From assembly GCA_016186945.1 (NCBI GenBank), contig JACPKR010000035.1, positions 1 to 58,391 of the forward strand: 58,391 nt of DNA, written 5' to 3'. Below the pieces are notes generated by a model. The model did no database searches and was not told where the DNA came from. It saw only the letters and a program-made list of their open reading frames with translations. Shown here piece by piece: positions 53,707 through 58,391 of this stretch. The stretch comes from Deltaproteobacteria bacterium. Its GTDB lineage: Bacteria; Bdellovibrionota_B; Oligoflexia; Oligoflexales; Bog-1112. Each line of letters opens with the position of its first letter. Position 1 is the first letter of the stretch. The translations under genes were made by a program, and so were the position numbers.

Positions 53707-54807
53707 ATGGCGATGGAAGCCGATCTCAACCGTTTCCACAAAATCGTCCGGGGACGAATTAAAAAGGAATTAAGAAAATTCGTCGCCAACGGTGAATTGA
53801 TCGGGCGTCAGGGCAAGAAGACGATTGCCATTCCCATCCCAAGGATTGACTTACCTCGCTTCATATACGGCCAGTCGAAAGGCTCAGGCATAGGTGAGGG
53901 TGCTGGGGAACTTGGTGACGAAGTAAAGCCTGGGCAGGGAGCTGGAGAAGGTGGAGCCGGGGAACAAGCGGGTGACCATGCCCTGGAAGTGGATGTCACT
54001 CTTGAGGAACTAGCGGGGATTCTGGGCGACGAGCTTGAACTTCCTAACATCCTCGAAAAGGGGAAGAAAAACCTAGACAACCGTAACGTCAAGTACTCGG
54101 GCATTCTGAAGCAGGGACCCGAGTCGCTCAGTCACTTTCGCAGAACCTACCGGGAAGCCCTCAAGCGATCCATCGCAGCGGACGAGTACGACTTCGATAA
54201 CCCCCTCGTCGTCCCTGTAAAGGATGATAAACGCTACCGATCCTTCAAATTTGTCTACAAGCCGGTAGCTAACGCGCTCATCGTCTACATGATGGATGTA
54301 TCCGGATCAATGGGCGACGAACAGAAGGAGATTGTAAGACTTACAGCTTTCTGGCTCGACACCTGGCTTTCCAGTCAGTACAAGGACCTGGAAAAATGCT
54401 ACATCATCCACGACGCCACGGCAAAGGAAGTCACGCAAGATACCTTCTACCGAACGAAAGAGTCGGGGGGTACGCTCATCAGTTCAGCTTACAAACTTGC
54501 CAACGCCCTCATTGAGGAGCGTTACCCGGCAGGCCAGTGGAACATCTACCTCTTCCATTTCTCCGACGGCGACAACTGGTCGGGGAACGATACTTCGGAA
54601 TGCCTGAGTCTTCTTCAGAACAAACTCCTCCCGGCTGCCAATCTTTTCTGTTACGGGCAAGTCGAGTCACGTTACGGGTCGGGACAGTTCCTCAGAGACT
54701 TGCTGAAACACTTCGGTGAGAGCAACGAAAAAGTAAGCCTTGCTCAAATTAAGGACCGTGAAGCGATTGTAGATGGACTTAAGAAATTTCTAGGCAAAGG
54801 GAGGTAG
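53707..54807 (+). CDS. yeaH: YeaH/DUF444 family protein with VWA-like domain
   Basis: 366 residues. N-terminal basic segment ([16 protein letters not shown]), Gly/Glu-rich linker, then [20 protein letters not shown] and a VWA MIDAS motif in [15 protein letters not shown] (about 196-204). [14 protein letters not shown] carries the later MIDAS acid. Known to be co-expressed with PrkA and to work with it by an unresolved mechanism. 11 bp after prkA. Confidence 0.92.
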   Translation: MAMEADLNRFHKIVRGRIKKELRKFVANGELIGRQGKKTIAIPIPRIDLPRFIYGQSKGSGIGEGAGELGDEVKPGQGAGEGGAGEQAGDHALEVDVTLEELAGILGDELELPNILEKGKKNLDNRNVKYSGILKQGPESLSHFRRTYREALKRSIAADEYDFDNPLVVPVKDDKRYRSFKFVYKPVANALIVYMMDVSGSMGDEQKEIVRLTAFWLDTWLSSQYKDLEKCYIIHDATAKEVTQDTFYRTKESGGTLISSAYKLANALIEERYPAGQWNIYLFHFSDGDNWSGNDTSECLSLLQNKLLPAANLFCYGQVESRYGSGQFLRDLLKHFGESNEKVSLAQIKDREAIVDGLKKFLGKGR

Positions 54808-54808
54808 T

Positions 54809-56305
54809 GTGATTCGGGAAAAAAACGCTCTCCCTCTGGAATTGCAAAACATCATAGGTGAACTTGACGAAAAATCGAGAAGCGTGGGGCTTAACCCCTT
54901 CACGACCATTTTTGAACTGGTCGATTTCAAACAGCTCAATGAGATTGCGGCCTTCGGAGGTTTTCCCACCCGTTACCCTCATTGGCGGTGGGGGATGGAA
55001 TATGAGAAGCTTTCCAAATCCTACACCTATGGGTTGTCGGTAATTTATGAGATGGTGATCAACAACGACCCTTGCTACGCATACCTTCTGAGAGCCAATA
55101 GCCTTGTGGCTCAGAAAACTGTGATCGCGCATGTTTACGGACATAGTGATTTTTTCAAAAACAACTACTGGTTTTGTAAGTCGAATCGAAAAATGCTTAA
55201 CCAGATGGCGAATCACGCGTCAGTCGTTCGCAAACTTATTGATGAAGTCGGACAGGAGGAAGTTGAAAACTTTATCGACATCTGTCTCTCCTTGGAAAAT
55301 TTGATCGACATCCATTCCCCTTTCAAATCCAAGCCCAAGAAACTGACAGACGAGGAAAAGGAGCAGGCTAGCAAAAAACATGTGACGAAGATCGAGTCAA
55401 AACCTTACATGGATACGTACATTAACCCTCATGATTTTCTGGAAAAGCAAAAGCAGAAAATCATCGAACAGGCTGAAAAGATGCAATCCTTTCCTGAAGA
55501 ACCGACTCAGGATCTTTTGCAATTCCTCGGCGAATATGCTCCGTTGACAAGCTGGCAGCGACGGGTCCTGGCAATCATTCGGGATGAAGCCTATTACTAC
55601 GCTCCGCAAGCGCAGACGAAAATTCTCAACGAAGGTTGGGCAACCTACTGGCACAGCAAAATGATGACCTCCATCGCTCCGCTCGATGTATCCGAGATCA
55701 TCGACTACTGTGACCAGTATGCGGGGGTCGTGGCCAACCAGCCAGGTCATCTCAACCCATACCGGCTCGGGGTGGAACTGCTTCGGCATGTTGAAGAACG
55801 GTGGAATCGAGGAAAGTTCGGCAAGGAATACATGGAAATCGACGACCCCAAGGTTCGCCTTGAGTGGGGAAAAGACACGGGGCTGGGACTAAAGAAGCTC
55901 TTTGAAATTCGAACTCTTCACAACGACATAACGTTCATAGAAAATTTTCTGGATGAAGACTTCTGCCATAAATCAAAAATGTTCCTTTACGACTTCAACC
56001 CAAGAACGGGGAAATATGTCATTGCCAACCGAGATTTTTCCGAAGTCAAGCGAGTGATACTCAAACAGTTGACCAACATTGGAAATCCGATCATCAAAAT
56101 AGTAGACGGAAACTTCAAAAACAGAGGAGAACTCCTTCTCCATCATTACCATGATGGCGACGATTTGAAATATGACTATCTGTTGGAATGTTTGAAAAGC
56201 CTTTACAAACTTTGGACACGCCCTGTGCATATTGAAACCGTCGTGGAAAACGCAAAGAGGCGGGTGGCCTTTGATGGAAACACCCATTCTATTGAAAAGA
56301 TTTAG
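54809..56305 (+). CDS. spoVR: SpoVR family protein (YcgB)
   Basis: 498 residues starting at GTG 54809, one base after the yeaH stop. SpoVR signatures: GLNPFTTIFELVDFKQLNEI, GGFPTRYPHWRWGMEYEKLS, ILNEGWATYWHSKMM with the His-rich metal-like site, and HLNPYRLGVELLRHVEERWN. Third member of the prkA triad; in Bacillus the homologue affects spore cortex, but in non-sporulating bacteria its role is unknown. Confidence 0.94.
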   Translation: MIREKNALPLELQNIIGELDEKSRSVGLNPFTTIFELVDFKQLNEIAAFGGFPTRYPHWRWGMEYEKLSKSYTYGLSVIYEMVINNDPCYAYLLRANSLVAQKTVIAHVYGHSDFFKNNYWFCKSNRKMLNQMANHASVVRKLIDEVGQEEVENFIDICLSLENLIDIHSPFKSKPKKLTDEEKEQASKKHVTKIESKPYMDTYINPHDFLEKQKQKIIEQAEKMQSFPEEPTQDLLQFLGEYAPLTSWQRRVLAIIRDEAYYYAPQAQTKILNEGWATYWHSKMMTSIAPLDVSEIIDYCDQYAGVVANQPGHLNPYRLGVELLRHVEERWNRGKFGKEYMEIDDPKVRLEWGKDTGLGLKKLFEIRTLHNDITFIENFLDEDFCHKSKMFLYDFNPRTGKYVIANRDFSEVKRVILKQLTNIGNPIIKIVDGNFKNRGELLLHHYHDGDDLKYDYLLECLKSLYKLWTRPVHIETVVENAKRRVAFDGNTHSIEKI

Positions 56306-56308
56306 ACG

Positions 56309-58132
56309 ATGTCTACTATAGTGTTCAAGATAATCAATTTGGGAAAAAAATTCCTCGAGTCTGTCATCCCGCGGCTTGACCGCGGGATCCAACTCTTTCG
56401 AGGGAGGCTGCCGTTGGATCCCGCGGTCAAGCCGCGGGATGACAATGGAGGGGAACTTTTTTTCAAAGTAGCGGTCTGTCTCGCACTTTCTCCCTGTGTG
56501 TGGGGGCAGACCCCTTTGCGTCCTCAGGAAAGCTTCCCTAGCCTGACGACCCTGGGAATCCTTCCCCCCCAGTTAGACACATCGAGAGGAGATTCCGAAG
56601 GTCTGGACAATGCTTTCGAGGCCCTGAGCACAGCATTCTCCGCTGCTCTGCGAGAAAGTGGAAGGTTCTTTGTGCTGGACGATGAGTTGGTAGCATCCCA
56701 GTGGGATTCCCTGAGTGGGCGTACCCAACTCGTCGCTGATTACGAAATTTCTGCTTTCGCAAGCCTCCTCCTGGTGCCCACAGAAAACGCTGTAATGATC
56801 ATGGCCCGCCTACTCAGTCCGAATCTGGAAATTTACCTACAGGAACTCGACACGGTGGCCCGCTCCAGTCTTGCGACAGAGGACGTCGAGGAACTGGGCA
56901 CCCGAAGCCGACTTCTAGCCTTCCGTCTACTCAACCTGCTACCCATCGACGTCAGCGTCACCTCTGTGCAAGGGAAACACATTACCCTGTCCGGTGGGAC
57001 GAGTCAGTTCGTAAAGGTCGGGGATGAACTTAGAATCATACGTCCCACAATTAGGCGCATCCACCCCGCCACACACGCCTGGGTGGATTTCCACACCGAA
57101 CTTGTTGGCATCGCGAAAGTGATCGAAAGTGAAGAGACAAGTTCCGTGGCCGAGCTGACAAAACTGGTCCGTAAAAACGATATCCGCATAGGAGACGGAG
57201 TTAAGGTCTCAAAAGTTGTCAACCGGGCCCTTTTTCAGGATGAATCTCTTCCCGCTTTTGAAGATGAACTGGTCGACGAAGAGAAGGAGCCGGTCATCGT
57301 TGTCAAACCACGCCCGACACCGCCCGCTCTATCAAAAATAGAAGAGGACGAGAAACCTGCACCTCTTGCATCAAAAACTCCCGATGAGACGTCTGAGGAA
57401 AAAGAGGAAACGTCACTCCTAGACAGCGCTACCTCTACGATCACCTCGATGGGGGGGGCCGTACAGAAAGGGTTTGGGAAATATGTCGAGAAGCTCGCAA
57501 AGACGTTCTATCTCACCCTGAGCCAGGCTGGATGGAGTTTCGTCGGCACAGAATCTTCCGGAACCAAGGTGGTTTGGTATTTTCCGCTAAACCTCGTCGC
57601 GATGGATATCGACCAACATTTGTTTTCACATGTACATTATGGCTATGGGTTTAATCTCGGCGCAGGGAAAACAAGACCAGGTGGCGGATACTCAAGCTAC
57701 GATCTTCATGGGCGAGCCTACTGGGAAGACGAGTTCCCCCTTTTCGGACGCTATATCATGGGCCTGCACTTGGGTTATGCGTCGCTCAATGTTAAGAAGG
57801 AAGCCTTTGGTGGCATCAGTCACTTCAATACCAGTGTCATCCTTGGGATGAAAGGGGATCTGAAACCCATCTGGCTCCTGGAAGTCTTCGGGGAACTTCG
57901 TCTCACCCCTCTTCACATAGGAAGCATCACTTATACGGGAACTTCGAAGGGAATTGCTTCCGGCTTCGAATACGGAGTCGAACTTGGTTCCATGATCACT
58001 CCACCGGATCCGGAGGAATTGCAAGTCGGACTTTCCTTCTCCATCATCAACGCGAAATTCTCTGATGCAGACGGTCAAGCGGCCAAGCAGTCCAAATACG
58101 CATTCAACATTGTCATGCGCCGGCAGTATTGA
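56309..58132 (+). CDS. Exported protein with C-terminal barrel; N-terminus encoded by repeats B and C
   Basis: 607 residues beginning 3 bp after spoVR. The first 49 or so residues are read from repeat B (VFKIINLGKKFLES), repeat C (VIPRLDRGIQ, DPAVKPRDD) and repeat B again (GELFFK). Then comes a signal-like segment VAVCLALSPCVWGQ without an upstream ATG of its own, so native start and RBS seem lost. Residues about 75-300 resemble CsgG/FlgT-type lipoprotein-like domains (FEALSTAFSAALRESGRFFV, VKVGDELRIIRP, IRIGDGVKVSK). A Glu/Ser/Pro-rich linker leads to a C-terminal beta-barrel ending IVMRRQY. Location: outer membrane (inference). Confidence 0.6.
   Translation: MSTIVFKIINLGKKFLESVIPRLDRGIQLFRGRLPLDPAVKPRDDNGGELFFKVAVCLALSPCVWGQTPLRPQESFPSLTTLGILPPQLDTSRGDSEGLDNAFEALSTAFSAALRESGRFFVLDDELVASQWDSLSGRTQLVADYEISAFASLLLVPTENAVMIMARLLSPNLEIYLQELDTVARSSLATEDVEELGTRSRLLAFRLLNLLPIDVSVTSVQGKHITLSGGTSQFVKVGDELRIIRPTIRRIHPATHAWVDFHTELVGIAKVIESEETSSVAELTKLVRKNDIRIGDGVKVSKVVNRALFQDESLPAFEDELVDEEKEPVIVVKPRPTPPALSKIEEDEKPAPLASKTPDETSEEKEETSLLDSATSTITSMGGAVQKGFGKYVEKLAKTFYLTLSQAGWSFVGTESSGTKVVWYFPLNLVAMDIDQHLFSHVHYGYGFNLGAGKTRPGGGYSSYDLHGRAYWEDEFPLFGRYIMGLHLGYASLNVKKEAFGGISHFNTSVILGMKGDLKPIWLLEVFGELRLTPLHIGSITYTGTSKGIASGFEYGVELGSMITPPDPEELQVGLSFSIINAKFSDADGQAAKQSKYAFNIVMRRQY
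56317..56467. repeat. Nested repeats: repeat B interrupted by repeat C
   Basis: 56317-56359 is the outer end of B (ACTATAGTGTTCAAGATAAT and ATCAATTTGGG). 56361-56444 is repeat C with arms CTGTCATCCCGCGGCTTGAC and the exact inverse. 56447-56467 is the GGAGGGGAACTTTTTTTCAA portion of B. The middle of B is missing. The whole composite stays open in frame with the downstream exported protein. Confidence 0.9.
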
Positions 58133-58320
58133 GTGAACTACCACTTCCTAAAGGAAGAAGGCTTCCGGCTTATGCAGCCTTATTTTTTGACGCTTCATCG
58201 CCACGTGCGTAACGAGCATTTCTGCTATCACGTCTTATCTGCGGCTCCACCATGGCAATCGCACTTAAAACCGTTATGGCTGTAACCATTTAATATTGCA
58301 AAACAAATACCGCCGAAGGA
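58133..58320 (-). pseudogene. TnpB-type (IS200/IS605) right-end remnant with decayed tnpB tail
   Basis: On the minus strand the outer end reads AGGAAGTGGTAGTTCAC, with hairpin CTTCC-TAAA-GGAAG (58144-58157), the form of IS200/IS605 right ends and omega-RNA 3' ends. Inside it two frames together resemble the TnpB zinc-finger and RuvC-III tail: GFKCDCHGGAADK in one, then RRDSRNARYARGDEASKNK in another, separated by a frameshift and stops. A non-functional fragment, probably cut by the ISAs1-type element to the right. Confidence 0.45.
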
Positions 58321-58352
58321 TGATCTGAGTTCTAACTCAATTGGAGACTCAG

Positions 58353-58391
58353 ATGACTCAACTTAACAGTTCATTTTTGCAGTTTTTTGAT
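58353..58391 (+). CDS. ISAs1-family transposase, N-terminal fragment (runs off window)
   Basis: ATG 58353 with GGAG at 58343 opens MTQLNSSFLQFFD and continues past the window edge. This resembles the N-terminal FLEFF/FxxIPDPR segment of ISAs1 (H-repeat) transposases as I recall it. Only 13 residues can be read, so the call is tentative. A short inverted repeat CTGAGT...ACTCA lies just upstream (58325-58339). Confidence 0.45.
   Translation, partial: MTQLNSSFLQFFD

Noticed and set aside
1-58391. tRNA or rRNA genes
   Set aside because: All gaps were scanned by eye; no T-loop-like GGTTCRA with matching acceptor stems was found. The 16S-like ACCACCTCCTT belongs to repeat A, not to rRNA.

Overview
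The window comes from a Gram-negative, motile bacterium. Diderm markers are KDO synthesis (kdsB), a porin, several C-terminally aromatic outer-membrane barrels, and an RND pump with a TolC-like factor. Motility is shown by motA, motB and flbD. A C5-type haem gene (hemL), a futalosine-pathway menaquinone gene (mqnA), a eukaryote/archaeal-like ProRS with a C-terminal tyrosine, a bactofilin, and a prkA-yeaH-spoVR cluster together point away from classical Alphaproteobacteria. They fit something near the old Deltaproteobacteria/Bdellovibrionota; this placement is inference. Base composition is near 50% GC, except for one clearly GC-richer gene at 21.45-22.82 kb. Both ends fall inside insertion sequences: an IS5-type transposase start on the left and an ISAs1-type transposase start on the right. 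This is what a draft contig broken at multicopy elements would look like.

Layout. 0-5.3 kb: Lys/Ala-rich histone-like protein, proS, pepQ, and two exported proteins of unknown role. 5.5-12.4 kb: membrane proteins, methylmalonyl-CoA epimerase, a degenerate sensor-like protein, and mnmG. 12.6-17.2 kb: leucine dehydrogenase, a Rieske oxygenase, a single-chain sigma/anti-sigma-like membrane protein, and kdsB. 17.2-25.96 kb: a large metalloprotease with a predicted outer-membrane barrel, aroC, a GC-rich membrane glycosyltransferase-like gene, 5-formyl-THF cyclo-ligase, and the coupled pair hemL-mqnA. 26-30.4 kb: an outer-membrane factor and an RND pump. 30.5-36.8 kb: ribD, a dCMP deaminase, a hydrolase, a glycerophosphodiesterase, an exported protein, and two glycosyltransferases. 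37-42.4 kb: rplM and rpsI split by an orphan IscB/HEARO-like RNA element, then a bactofilin, a porin and glpK. 42.4-50.2 kb: fmt, small genes, a DUF4143 ATPase, and the flbD-motA-motB-TPR cluster. 50.4-58.1 kb: prfB with the classical programmed frameshift, prkA-yeaH-spoVR, and an outer-membrane protein whose N-terminus is made of repeat DNA.

The most distinctive property is a dense load of three palindromic repeat families, called A, B and C here. Repeat A is a MITE-like element with inverted ends. It carries a long G-rich tract, a GGAGGAA/TTCCTCC hairpin, and a segment identical to the anti-Shine-Dalgarno core (a perfect Shine-Dalgarno in the other orientation). Repeat B is about 150-170 bp, folds as three hairpins in series, and stays open in one reading frame. 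It sits at gene starts and supplies the N-termini of at least two reading frames. Repeat C is a perfect long hairpin of the type that encodes IPRLDRGIQ / AVKPRDD peptides, and it is nested inside B. Several genes take their start or stop codons from these repeats.

No tRNA, rRNA or CRISPR array was seen.
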